64,000 nucleotides of DNA from Cytobacillus sp. IB215665 (GTDB taxonomy: Bacteria; Bacillota; Bacilli; Bacillales; SM2101): contig NZ_JAXBME010000005.1 of the NCBI RefSeq assembly GCF_033963835.1, positions 62,001-126,000 on the forward strand, in the 5' to 3' direction. Under the pieces are notes generated by a model, which saw only the letters and a program-made list of their open reading frames with translations, ran no database searches and was not told the origin of the DNA. Below, piece by piece: positions 26,374 to 35,215 of the stretch (its first letter is position 1; the number at the start of each line of letters is the position of its first letter). The position numbers and the translations under genes were made by a program.

Positions 26374-26474
26374 AAAAAAACTGCACTTTGATGCGGCACG
26401 GTGAGCCGTATCTCAAGTGATGGTTAGCTGAGTTTTTGCATATTCTAAGCGGCACAACAATCTGTAGTTTTTTT
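26374..26474. ncRNA. Candidate structured RNA or bidirectional terminator after the STAND gene
   Basis: A 12-bp outer stem AAAAAAACTGCA (26374-26385) pairs with TGTAGTTTTTTT (26463-26474, one G-U). Inside it, GATGCGGC (26390-26397) pairs fully with GCCGTATC (26405-26412, one G-U) around a seven-base loop, and GCGGCAC occurs twice as a direct repeat (26393 and 26449). A further hairpin AATTAGTAG/CTACTAATT lies upstream at 26257-26303. The A7/T7 arms would terminate in either direction, so a simple long terminator is the null model. The internal branch goes beyond what a terminator needs. Confidence 0.4.
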
Positions 26475-26639
26475 ACTCAATTTTATTCTTGATTTCTTCT
26501 GCATTTGCATGATAACAAGTTTATTATTCTATACTTTTTTGTTTTTGTGCAATAATTTCACCTGTTATGTGGTTGGTTTACATATGTTATTTGATTGTTT
26601 TTTCGATATCAAAAGTGTTGTTTTCAAATAAATAAAAAA

Positions 26640-26671
26640 AGTGTAGAGAAAAATACCTCATTCTCTACACT
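26640..26671 (-). terminator. Terminator of the 188-residue gene
   Basis: An 11-bp stem AGTGTAGAGAA / TTCTCTACACT is followed on the minus strand by TTTTTTTATTT. It lies 70 bases beyond the end of the minus-strand gene at 26741. Confidence 0.85.
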
Positions 26672-26740
26672 CTGACCACACGTTACCACAGTTGGTTTTA
26701 ATTAAAATTTCTACTTTAATAGGAGTAATTATATCCCTAT

Positions 26741-27307
26741 TCATTTAGAAATATTTAATAATACAGCCTCCCGTTTTCTCTTTATTTCATTTCCAAATAT
26801 ACGCACAAGTGAAGAAGAGACTTCTTTAGCCTTACTGTTTGACACAGCTTTGTCTACAAATTTTCCATACTTATCTTCATCTGATTCCAGTATACCTATA
26901 TAGTCACTTAGGTATCTTTGTAGTACCTTTTGAATGAAAACTATACGTTCCTCTTCTTTTGATGGAGCAATGAGTTCATCTATAGCTTTAGCTTGATGAA
27001 TGTCTTGAATGAGTTGTTCATACTCAGCTGTTTCTTCTTCAGTTAAATAGACATAAGGTAGTTGAAGCCTTTTTTCTAGTGCAACTTGGTTATCATATTG
27101 ATCAGATGTTATGTCTGTTATCTCAACTATTTCCTCTTTAGAAAGACCATGTTGAATAAGCCTACCCACTGTCCTTTGAAGAGGGAGGATATTTTTATTC
27201 CTTTCATTAATTGTACAATTCATTTTTTCTAAGAGCTTGTCATGGCTTTTAATAAGCTGTTGCATTTCTTTTAAGTATTGATTTATTGTATTATCATTAA
27301 AATCCAC
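26741..27307 (-). CDS. Unknown 188-residue soluble protein
   Basis: A GTG start at 27307 follows GGAGG at good spacing, and the gene has a clear terminator, so it is likely expressed. The protein has no signal peptide or membrane segment. Residues 1-45 look coiled coil (EMQQLIKSHDKLLEKM), 46-70 carry QRTVGRLIQHGLSKEEIVEI, a helix-turn-helix-like stretch, and the rest is helical with many Glu/Lys. No family was recognised. It is convergent to the STAND gene and has the same AT-rich character, so it may belong to the accessory region. Confidence 0.65.
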   Translation of the reverse strand: MDFNDNTINQYLKEMQQLIKSHDKLLEKMNCTINERNKNILPLQRTVGRLIQHGLSKEEIVEITDITSDQYDNQVALEKRLQLPYVYLTEEETAEYEQLIQDIHQAKAIDELIAPSKEEERIVFIQKVLQRYLSDYIGILESDEDKYGKFVDKAVSNSKAKEVSSSLVRIFGNEIKRKREAVLLNISK

Positions 27308-27538
27308 TAAAGTAACCTCCTATGTATTATTTGTTATATTTCACCTTATTTGCTTAATTAAATAACCATTGATTTGATTTTCAGTATTAAGTAGAAAAAT
27401 TAGGTAAACACCACTACATCATTTTATCTGCGATCACCACTCAAGCCACGTCGAATGCGTAGCATTAATAGAGTTAAAATAGCTTATTATCAATAGATTT
27501 AGTGTATTTTTAACTAAAAATCGAAGTGTGTATTATGT
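27308..27538. other. Short spacer, no gene seen
   Basis: Upstream region of the minus-strand 188-residue gene. All frames are interrupted and nothing was recognised. Confidence 0.3.
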
Positions 27539-27567
27539 TCCCTCGGACAAATGGTTCGGGGGATTTT
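27539..27567 (+). terminator. Stray terminator-like hairpin
   Basis: TCCCTCGGAC pairs with GTTCGGGGGA (with G-U pairs) and is followed by TTTTTG on plus. No intact plus-strand gene ends here, so it is probably left over from a lost gene. Confidence 0.45.
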
Positions 27568-27620
27568 TGCTATCACTTTAACAATTTATCCTAGCAGGGG
27601 GCTGGCACCAAAAAAGAAAA

Positions 27621-27655
27621 AGTTCTGAGCAGAAAATCTACTCAGAACTCAAGAA
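27621..27655 (-). terminator. Terminator of the large glycosidase-like gene
   Basis: The stem AGTTCTGAG / CTCAGAACT (27621-27629 with 27641-27649) is followed on the minus strand by TTTTTCTTTTTT, immediately after the stop of the gene at 27656. Confidence 0.85.
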
Positions 27656-30600
27656 TTATTTCAATTCACTACCGTCAATATATACTTTAATTTTATCAAT
27701 CTTACCATCGCGACTGAAAATAGATTGACTTGTTACAAGATCTAAAGCATCCACATCTTCAAAAATGCTTTCTGTACCATCTTTATAACAAACGATGATT
27801 TTCTTGTTGCCCTCTAGGTAATAAATTACCGGAACTGCACAGAATGTAAATCCTAAGGAATTCTCATCTAACTGAATTGTTTCTGTTTCCATAGCATTAC
27901 TATTCCTAGGTAGGGACCAGGTTTTCATTTCTTTTAGAAACTCAGACTTTGTTAATAACTCTGGTTTAAAACGAATACATCCTTCCTCTACCTTCACTCC
28001 TAACTCACCTATTCTAGAGATAAAGTCTTCTTTAACCTGTCCGGTCATGCCTGGTTGTTGTACTCCCGCAAAGCTCGGAGTATGGGAATAAGCATCTGTT
28101 GGAAATGCGCCGTAATGTTCAGGTGATTTCTCTAATCCTATTCCAGCTTTAATAGCTTCATACTCATTCATAAGCGCCTTAGTTTCTTCATTCATACCCT
28201 GTTGACAATATATATCATTGAAGTTTTCTTGTGTCGCCAAAACTAGCTTTGATACCATGTGCCAATAGATAGATCCTAATCCCTCATACTTATAAAATGT
28301 ACCGGAGCGTCCTGTAAAAGCATGATGGTCAAAAAGGTTTGAGAAGATTTCTTCAACAATCTTAATATCTTCATCTTTATACTCTTTTGTCACTTTTAGT
28401 GCTTCTCGAATCTCTTCACCGTTTCTGAACTGACCGTTAAAATGGTACTTCCCATTCACATCTTTTTCAATAAAACGTGTGTGATTTTGATTCAGTTCTG
28501 ATTTTAAAACAGTTGATGACATAACTTGTTCATCAGGAATCACATTTTTCTCTAAGAACTTTGGCAACTCACGGTTTGGATAGAGCATATAGCTTTCTTG
28601 GTCTTCGCGATAAATAGAACTATTTCTAAGTGCCTCTAGTACATTAATGGTTTCTTTTCCATTTAAAGCTTTTGAACTTAGCACGGCAACCTGACCTTCT
28701 AACATCTCATAAAGATTTGATATGCTACAGCTTTCCTTATCAAATCGGATGAGATTGTATGAATGATATAGACCGTCTTCTCGTTTATTCTTTTTAATTG
28801 AATCTTTTAAATGGACCATTGAAACCTCAATAAATTCTTTAAAGGACTCTATAGAAAGTGCCGCTTTTTCTCCTACAAAACCATTGTCATATATAGAATT
28901 TCTATATGTTTCTCCAATCTTACCTAACGCTTTTACAATATTAAAACGAGTGTCGTCGGACATTTTACCGCCAAGATATTGTTTACTATCTTTAAATACC
29001 TCCAATGTATCATTGAACATCTGATGCACTTCAACTGAAACCTCAATTGAGTCCTCTTTAACTTCCTTAACTACTTGACTCATATAAGCTTGGAAACGGT
29101 GCAAATAATACAGGGTAACCATTGATAAGCCATTCCCAACAAGAGCGTTGTTAGCATCGTTCCACTCTGGACGTTGAGTATTCATCCAAATACCACCCTC
29201 AGGTACATAGTTAGAGAACTTAGCAAGCATAGTAACCAAAAGTTTTTCCATTAAATTAACTTTGTAGATACCGTCCCTGTTGCAAACTAACTTACCATCT
29301 GATCCAAGGCTTGCAACTTTGTTGTCAATAAGTTGATCACTCTCGTCACTATAAATAATACTGTTTCTTGGATCGTCGACTAATGCATCAAACCCTTTAA
29401 TCTTATAGGGCACATTCGCATATACAAAAATGTCTTTTTGAAGAAGATCCAGTATCTTTTCAGGATTATAAGCCTTTGATAATTCCATTAGCTTTAATAG
29501 ATAAATAATTTGATGATCTCCCCAGTATCCAATATTTGACCACGGATCTTCAGGGTCAAGCTTCTCCCAGTCAATTCCATCTTTCGTAATTCGATATGGG
29601 TTATACCCGTCTGCTGTTGATGCATTTACGAATTTAGCAATTATACTCTCCGTATATGAAGGATAGGAAATGGATAAGGCTTCCCAATTTTGAAATATAT
29701 CACGCCAATTCCCTTCAAACTTTAGCTCCTTGCTTCCATCTTCTTTGGTAATCTCTATATTAAATTTATTCCATGGACGACTTGGATCTCCATGGCGCCT
29801 ACTGAATGTAAGTGGTAAGTACTCTAATACTAAACGTTCAAAATCCTTGCAATTAAGCTGTGCTACCATAGCAATCAGCTCATTATAGTTAATTGTTTCA
29901 GGTAATCGGCTCATAAACTCTAGATGCTTCGTATATACTTCTTTATTCCAATTCCCTACAAATCCTTTGAAATCCTCTCTATCAATCTCATAGCCATCTG
30001 CATATATACCACCTCGCATAATATTGTAAAGGGTATTTGAAAAGTGTCTATAACCCTCCTTCTCATTTGAAGTACATTGGAATCCATCTGCATTAAACAC
30101 TAGTTTTTTAAGATTGTACTCACTCTTTGAAACATCAACTTCTATCTCTTCAAGAATCGATTGATTGTTCATAACCTCTTTAATAAGTTTCTCAACTTTT
30201 GAAGCGCTTTGATTAAGCTCAGCTACTATATACCAGTTTTGTGATTCACTACCATTAAGGTGGATAGAATCTCCAACATAGTAAGAACCTCTTCTACCCT
30301 TAATATCAACTTCTGTTTGAATCTCTTCGTTTTGTAAGAACGCTCTAATCTGTTGTTCTGACAGAAGGTAGCTAGGATTCTCAAGTCCCTTTGACCAAAC
30401 CGTCGTTGCTTTCAATGATTCACTTGGCTCAGCTTTATCTGTTATGATCGAACTAAGTGTGTAAATACCAAGCCCTGCTTTTTCTACTAATTCACATCGT
30501 TTATATCCATCGACAAGCGTACTTTTTGTGGTTTGCAAAAGCGTATTAACCCCATATGGTAGTATGTTACGAATTCCGTCTAGGACTCTAATATCTACTT

Positions 30601-31117
30601 CCTTTTCAGCCATGTTAACTATTCTAGATTCTTTAATAAATCCAAATAAATCACTACTCTTCCATGTATAGGTATAACTAACCTCTAGGTCATGGTTGAT
30701 CTCTTCAAACATAACTTTATTGCCTATAGTGTTTTTATATAGGTTTCTTGTAATCTTATATACATTGTCATTATGAAAAGAGAAAGGTTTCCACAGGAAA
30801 CTCCTTTCATCTTTATTGACGATTAGGACTGTATGTGATCCGGTTGTCTCAATACTGTCATGGATCTTATCATCTGTATAATATGGGAATAAAGCTGTCT
30901 CTGCATTTTTACGACCGCAAGTCAGCCCGCCAGTACTTGATATAAACATCCAAAGGTCAACATCACTTACTACTGTCATAAAGAATGGATTCATTTGATT
31001 GTAGTTTTTGATCTTAAAATAAGTGTCCTTATTCATAGTTACCGTATCAAGCGAAACCGCTTTCGTTTCAGCGTGCAAAGATGCATTTCCTAAGTATAAA
31101 TTTGGTGTTTTCTTCAT
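27656..31117 (-). CDS. Large (alpha/alpha)6-barrel glycoside hydrolase/phosphorylase-like protein
   Basis: A 1153-residue cytoplasmic protein (no signal peptide) with an ATG start behind AAAGGAAC. The N-terminal half is beta-rich (FFMTVVSDVDLWMFISSTGG...SFLWKPF), as in the super-sandwich domain of GH94-like enzymes. The second half has barrel landmarks: HGDPSRPWNKF, NWRDIFQNWEAL, NIGYWGDHQIIYLLKLMEL and a PEWNDANNALVG segment with Asp654, placed like the catalytic acid of the GH94-type D-W-N-D motif. Oligosaccharide phosphorylases such as those of GH149/GH161 are similarly large. The exact family and substrate cannot be fixed from sequence reading alone. It stands alone without transporter or regulator genes, which is odd for a sugar-degrading enzyme. 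Confidence 0.55.
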   Translation of the reverse strand: MKKTPNLYLGNASLHAETKAVSLDTVTMNKDTYFKIKNYNQMNPFFMTVVSDVDLWMFISSTGGLTCGRKNAETALFPYYTDDKIHDSIETTGSHTVLIVNKDERSFLWKPFSFHNDNVYKITRNLYKNTIGNKVMFEEINHDLEVSYTYTWKSSDLFGFIKESRIVNMAEKEVDIRVLDGIRNILPYGVNTLLQTTKSTLVDGYKRCELVEKAGLGIYTLSSIITDKAEPSESLKATTVWSKGLENPSYLLSEQQIRAFLQNEEIQTEVDIKGRRGSYYVGDSIHLNGSESQNWYIVAELNQSASKVEKLIKEVMNNQSILEEIEVDVSKSEYNLKKLVFNADGFQCTSNEKEGYRHFSNTLYNIMRGGIYADGYEIDREDFKGFVGNWNKEVYTKHLEFMSRLPETINYNELIAMVAQLNCKDFERLVLEYLPLTFSRRHGDPSRPWNKFNIEITKEDGSKELKFEGNWRDIFQNWEALSISYPSYTESIIAKFVNASTADGYNPYRITKDGIDWEKLDPEDPWSNIGYWGDHQIIYLLKLMELSKAYNPEKILDLLQKDIFVYANVPYKIKGFDALVDDPRNSIIYSDESDQLIDNKVASLGSDGKLVCNRDGIYKVNLMEKLLVTMLAKFSNYVPEGGIWMNTQRPEWNDANNALVGNGLSMVTLYYLHRFQAYMSQVVKEVKEDSIEVSVEVHQMFNDTLEVFKDSKQYLGGKMSDDTRFNIVKALGKIGETYRNSIYDNGFVGEKAALSIESFKEFIEVSMVHLKDSIKKNKREDGLYHSYNLIRFDKESCSISNLYEMLEGQVAVLSSKALNGKETINVLEALRNSSIYREDQESYMLYPNRELPKFLEKNVIPDEQVMSSTVLKSELNQNHTRFIEKDVNGKYHFNGQFRNGEEIREALKVTKEYKDEDIKIVEEIFSNLFDHHAFTGRSGTFYKYEGLGSIYWHMVSKLVLATQENFNDIYCQQGMNEETKALMNEYEAIKAGIGLEKSPEHYGAFPTDAYSHTPSFAGVQQPGMTGQVKEDFISRIGELGVKVEEGCIRFKPELLTKSEFLKEMKTWSLPRNSNAMETETIQLDENSLGFTFCAVPVIYYLEGNKKIIVCYKDGTESIFEDVDALDLVTSQSIFSRDGKIDKIKVYIDGSELK

Positions 31118-32035
31118 TATATGTTCCTTTCTAAATCAGATTTTAAAATTTATCTCGTCACTAAATATTATAAAGTGATAAGGCTAAAAGTACAATAAAC
31201 TTCAGAACTGGAGAGGAATTTTAAGAATAGAAAATGGTAGTTTTTAGAGCTGAAGATTAAAAAAGAGGTACTTAAAGAAGATGTATTCATGATAGAACAG
31301 TGAATCTAGAAAGAGAGGTTTGGGGTAAAGATGATGAAGAAATGAGGATGAATCAATCATTCGCATACAGATTGAAAAGTGGCTACATACGAAACAATTT
31401 CGTAAAAAGATAATGAAAGAAAAAGAAATAAGCGTAAAGTGTAGAAAAGTAAGTAACGATAGCAAAGTAAGTGGAGCTCTTACTAGCTGGGAAAAATCAA
31501 ATACTTGGTCTTGGGGGGAGAAATGGAGTAAAAACATGACGCTGTTCCTTAGCATTCTTAACTACTTATTCGAAAAAAGAGTACGACTAAAAGGAAAACA
31601 AAAGCGACATCGAACAGTCATTTAATCGATTTTGAAAAACATCTTAGATCTAGTATTCTTCATTGTAGTAGAATTAGGCTTTCAAATAATGGCTGTAACT
31701 GCTCATGCAGAAGGGAAATTCATTCGAAAGTACTTTCCTGTTATTTACAGCTGTCGTTTAATAGAATCTCCAAGCGGAGAAACACAAATAATGACTAAAA
31801 ACAAAGAAAGATAACGACCCAGAAGCGATGGTAGGGTTGGAAGAACAGAGCAAATGGTCTTGTTTTAATTGGTATAGAAGGAGGGGGCAGGTGAGGATAA
31901 GAAAACTTGCCCCTAAGGAATAGTCAACAAATAAGGAGGAAGAGGGTTCTATTAGTGGCACAGTGCCCGAGTAACTTTACTATTTTTTGTGTTTGACCAC
32001 ATATTGACCACTTTATTGTTTTGCTTTTTGTAGAG
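31118..32035. other. Gene-poor stretch with doubtful ORFs
   Basis: About 900 bases upstream of the glycosidase-like gene. Plus-strand frames at 31413-31625 and 31632-31814 (the latter with a hydrophobic LDLVFFIVVELGFQIMA start) have some protein-like composition but no RBS and no family match. They may be pieces of one decayed gene. Nothing else was recognised. Confidence 0.35.
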
Positions 32036-32305
32036 CTTCACCAGATTTATTACTGTGGAGTAGGAAATGGTGATTATTTAGCATTTGATATGAAAGACGA
32101 TACTAATGCGTCGATCATTTATCTAAGTCATGCAGATAGAGAGGACATGGGTATAAGCTAGCGAATAATTTCATTGAATTCATTGAAAATTGGTCTAGGC
32201 TAGGTTTTGTAGGGTGCGAGGATAATCAATTGTTACCTTTTACAATAAGCCCTGATAGTGGTTTAAAACGCAGATGGAAATGCAGCAGAAAGATTAGGAC
32301 TCTAA
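32036..32305 (+). pseudogene. Broken SUKH/SMI1-KNR4 family gene (C-terminal part)
   Basis: Reading starts mid-gene with GVGNGDYLAFDMKDD then IIYLSHADREDMG. It needs a one-base insertion near 32155 to continue LANNFIEFIENWSRLGFVG then CEDNQLLPFTISPDSGL, and another shift near 32262 to reach NADGNAAERLGL and stop at 32305. The NGDYLAFD and YLSH...G elements and the FIxFIxxWSxLG block are typical of SUKH immunity proteins that neutralise polymorphic toxins. The N-terminus is missing and no toxin gene is next to it. Confidence 0.7.
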
Positions 32306-32542
32306 ATGTTAAATGCGCATAAAATGTTAGTGCATACTCACTATGAGTTTATAAGTTTAACTTATTTTTTCAGCTTTGTTAAATAGTTATGAGTGAGTTT
32401 GCATGTGAAATAAGAAAAGTCTTAATAAATTTATTTGTTGGTTGTCTTCTAATGTAATCTTTTATAATTTAAAAATATAAACAGTTTAATGAGGAATTGA
32501 GAACCTGGTTATGAAACAGTACTAGAATTGTTAATTTGGAGA

Positions 32543-33400
32543 TTACATATCAATATATTCTACATTCATAGAATGCCCAAAAAATTTATAAAAAAACTTA
32601 GCTTGCTCAAAATAATAGTTTGTCTGATCTTTGTTTTTATTCAATTGAAAAGAACATAATGCTACTTGAAAGAAGAGGTTTCCTAAAATACACATGTCTT
32701 CAATCTTTTTAGAATAATGAATCCCTTTGTTAGCAGTGTCTTGTGCTAAATCGTATTCCTTACTTTCTATATATAATGTAGCCAAGTTATAAAAAACTTT
32801 TACTTTTAGTTTTTGATAATCATATAAATCCAGATCATATGCTAGTAATTTTAGATAGATATTCTTTGCTTCTTTCTCTTGTCTGTTTTCCGCTAACACG
32901 TTTGCTATGACATTTTTGATACGTAAGTCTTGGAATAAAGGAATTTCTTTTGTTTGATGATTGATTAAGTTGTTTAGTTCCTTCACGCATTCTTCCCATG
33001 AAACCTTTCCGAGGTATTGAGCAGAACGCCAATATTGCCAATTAATATATTGAATATATTTTTGAGAAAAGAAATTAAATTTTAAATTTATCCTCTCAGT
33101 TGATGCTAGTTCAAATATTTGTTGATAGTCCTTTTCTTTAACCAACTTTTCTAATAAAGTAACGGTGTCACTCGCATATATATTTTGTTCCTCTTCAATT
33201 AGTTGAAAAAAGTAATCAACAGTTACTCCTAGCCGTGAAGCAATATAATACATCGTGTCAATTCTTGGAAAGGCCTTGCCTTTTTCTAAATAACTAATTG
33301 TTGTTTGACAACAAAGCCCTTTAGCTAGTTCTTTTTGTGTAATATTTCTTTCTTTGCGTATTTTCTTTACGATTGCTCCTAATTCCTCATTGTTAATCAA
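32543..33400 (-). CDS. PlcR/NprR-like peptide-responsive transcription regulator
   Basis: A 285-residue regulator, the same length as PlcR, with a TTG start at 33400 behind GGGGTG. The N-terminal HTH_3 domain (residues about 8-62; IVKKIRKERNITQKELAKGL, then SYLEKGKAFPRIDTMYYIAS) is followed by tetratricopeptide-like helical repeats up to the end (YNLATLYIESKEYDLAQDTA). In the RNPP family such TPR domains bind short secreted peptides that return to the cell and switch DNA binding. No papR-like gene with a signal peptide was found downstream. A 25-codon ORF and an ABC exporter are divergent at 33581-35187 and are the natural candidates for its target. Confidence 0.8.
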   Translation of the reverse strand: MINNEELGAIVKKIRKERNITQKELAKGLCCQTTISYLEKGKAFPRIDTMYYIASRLGVTVDYFFQLIEEEQNIYASDTVTLLEKLVKEKDYQQIFELASTERINLKFNFFSQKYIQYINWQYWRSAQYLGKVSWEECVKELNNLINHQTKEIPLFQDLRIKNVIANVLAENRQEKEAKNIYLKLLAYDLDLYDYQKLKVKVFYNLATLYIESKEYDLAQDTANKGIHYSKKIEDMCILGNLFFQVALCSFQLNKNKDQTNYYFEQAKFFYKFFGHSMNVEYIDM

Positions 33401-33480
33401 AATAACACCCCATTAAAAAATATGAAAAGATTCTTATTTTTTATAAAAAAGATATATATTAACAGTATTTATGGATTAAT

Positions 33481-33505
33481 TATGGGTATATAAGCGTATA
33501 TCATA
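33481..33505. promoter_or_regulatory. Possible operator between the regulator and the peptide/ABC genes
   Basis: TATGGGTATATAAGCGTATATCATA is cited by its ends only: TATG at 33481 and CATA at 33502 bracket a near-symmetric GTATA...TATA core. It overlaps a -10-like TATAAG and sits just before an AGGAGG. PlcR boxes are also symmetric TATG...CATA sites but shorter. This is a weak, position-based call. Confidence 0.35.
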
Positions 33506-33580
33506 GGAGGTTAGATTTCATTTATTGGAGAATATTTAATATTATTATAACAAAATATAACAAATTTGGGAGTTCGTGAA

Positions 33581-33658
33581 GTGCGGAATAATTACTCGTC
33601 ATTAGTGGTAGAGGATTCTAAAGTTATTGTAGAATCACTCGTAACATGTTGTAACTAG
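33581..33658 (+). CDS. Candidate 25-residue peptide ending in a Cys pair
   Basis: A GTG at 33581 follows GGGAG at eight bases and opens a 25-codon frame that ends TAG at 33656. The peptide starts MRNNYSSLVVEDSK and ends T-C-C-N. It has no Sec signal, an acidic middle and a C-terminal cysteine pair, features seen in precursors of modified or exported peptides. It lies between a PlcR-like regulator and an ABC transporter on the same strand as the transporter. A bacteriocin-like precursor or signalling peptide is possible; a chance ORF cannot be excluded. There is no modification enzyme nearby. Confidence 0.4.
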   Translation: MRNNYSSLVVEDSKVIVESLVTCCN

Positions 33659-33747
33659 CCCCTTTTTATTAGAGAACTAAGGAACCGTTACATAGTTTTT
33701 GCTAGATTATTTATATGTGAATTTTTAAGTGAGGTGTAGAAGTTTTG

Positions 33748-34428
33748 ATGTTAGAAGTAGTTGATATTAAGAAGAAATATGGAAAAAAAGAAGTATTGAA
33801 AGGTGTTACCTTTACAGTAGATAAGGGCGATTTTTTAGGTGTAATTGGTAAAAATGGCGCAGGCAAAACTACACTTACAAATATTATTTGTAAACTCGTT
33901 AATCAAGATAGTGGAAACATAACTTACGGATTTAACGAGAATGAAATATACAAAAAGATCGGTGTTCAAACACAATCAGGTGACTTTGACGATCGTCTAA
34001 AAGTTGATGATATGTGTACACTTTGGAGAAAAATTTATAAGCTAGATCAGTCTGAAGTGGAAGAATTGCTAAAGAGGTTTGACTTAATAGAAGTCAGGAA
34101 GCAATACATTAAGACACTATCAGGTGGTCAAAAACAAAAATTAAACATTCTATTATGCCTATTAAATGACCCTGAACTCTTAATATTAGACGAACTAACA
34201 ACTTCACTTGATGCAATTAGTAGACATGAGATGCGGAAGTATTTGAAGCAACTGAATGAACAAGGGAGAACAATTATTATGGTTAGTCACTATATGGACG
34301 AGGTGGAAGAGCTTTGTAACAAAGTAGTTGTGTTAAAAGATGGAGAAGTTGAACAAACAACTACTCCAAAAGCTTTAGTAGGTACTAAATTTAATAGCTT
34401 ACAAGATTATTTTGTAGAGTCTGTATAA
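33748..34428 (+). CDS. ABC transporter ATP-binding protein
   Basis: A nucleotide-binding subunit of 226 residues in the NatA/CcmA-type exporter class. Motifs: Walker A GKNGAGKTT (about 36-44), Q-loop VQTQSG, signature LSGGQKQK, Walker B LLILDELTTSLD and the switch histidine in MVSHYMDE. ATG 33748 (or the adjacent TTG 33745) follows GAGGTG. The permease gene begins 15 bases after its stop with its own AGGAGG, so the pair forms one operon and probably one exporter at the membrane. The substrate is unknown. The 25-codon ORF just upstream is a candidate cargo, and the divergent PlcR-like gene a candidate regulator. Confidence 0.88.
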   Translation: MLEVVDIKKKYGKKEVLKGVTFTVDKGDFLGVIGKNGAGKTTLTNIICKLVNQDSGNITYGFNENEIYKKIGVQTQSGDFDDRLKVDDMCTLWRKIYKLDQSEVEELLKRFDLIEVRKQYIKTLSGGQKQKLNILLCLLNDPELLILDELTTSLDAISRHEMRKYLKQLNEQGRTIIMVSHYMDEVEELCNKVVVLKDGEVEQTTTPKALVGTKFNSLQDYFVESV

Positions 34429-34443
34429 CAATAGGAGGAATAC

Positions 34444-35187
34444 ATGAATACAGTTAATGCTTTATTTCAATTAGAAGTGAAAAAACTGCTAAGGACATGG
34501 ATTATTTTAGGGTTTGGGGTAATTGCTCCTATTTTATTTCTTGTCATGCAAACAGGGATTAGTAATAAAACTCTAGAACTATATGGATTAGAAATCGCTC
34601 CTATTGATTACACATTTCCAATGTTTGCGTTTCTAAGCGTAGTTGTACTTGCAATTGGTAATGTTGGTATTGGCTTTTCTTATATGAGAAGTATTTACTT
34701 CTTTAGAAGGTTAAGGTTGGCGTCAGTTAAAAGTACCCAATTTATTTTTGCGAACTTTCTTGTGCAGTTATTATGTGCTATTTTCACTATAATATTATTA
34801 GTAGTAGTTTCGACGACTGGATACTCGTTAAGTTTAGAAGGAAAAAGCTTTGTAACATTTGGCTTCCTTTTGTTACTTTCCTTTGTCATGTGCTATTTTA
34901 TTGGGGTATTTATTGGAAACTTAACAACAGATCCGAAAACATCCCAGACTTTATCTATGATCGTTTATTTTGTCATTATCTTTTTAGGTGGTGTTACATT
35001 CCCATTTGAAGCATTGCCAGATTTTATGCAAAAGATTTCTTACATGCTTCCGACAACACATGCAGTGAGAATACTTCAAATCTCTTGGAATGGTGGAGAT
35101 ATATGGCAGTCTTATCATATGGAATTTGTGTTTGTAACTACTATTATCGCGGGAATTTTATCGATAAGATTTTTTAAATATGATTAA
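34444..35187 (+). CDS. ABC-2 type transporter permease
   Basis: A 247-residue integral membrane protein with six hydrophobic spans (around residues 19-37, 57-82, 101-124, 137-159, 168-190 and 222-240), the usual ABC-2 permease layout. The PTTHAVRILQISWNGG segment before the last span is typical of this family. It starts at ATG 34444 behind AGGAGG and pairs with the ATPase upstream. Drug, peptide or lipid export are all possible; nothing in the sequence fixes the substrate. Confidence 0.85.
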   Translation: MNTVNALFQLEVKKLLRTWIILGFGVIAPILFLVMQTGISNKTLELYGLEIAPIDYTFPMFAFLSVVVLAIGNVGIGFSYMRSIYFFRRLRLASVKSTQFIFANFLVQLLCAIFTIILLVVVSTTGYSLSLEGKSFVTFGFLLLLSFVMCYFIGVFIGNLTTDPKTSQTLSMIVYFVIIFLGGVTFPFEALPDFMQKISYMLPTTHAVRILQISWNGGDIWQSYHMEFVFVTTIIAGILSIRFFKYD

Positions 35188-35215
35188 TGATGGACTGTTT
35201 AAAGTGATTTAGAAA

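Noticed and set aside
31040-31085. Catabolite-responsive (CRE-like) sequence at the start of the glycosidase-like gene
   Set aside because: The match (AAGCGGTTTCG) lies inside the coding region and is only partial.
31413-31814. Two consecutive small plus-strand ORFs as real genes
   Set aside because: No RBS for either; at best pieces of a decayed gene, so listed only within the spacer entry.
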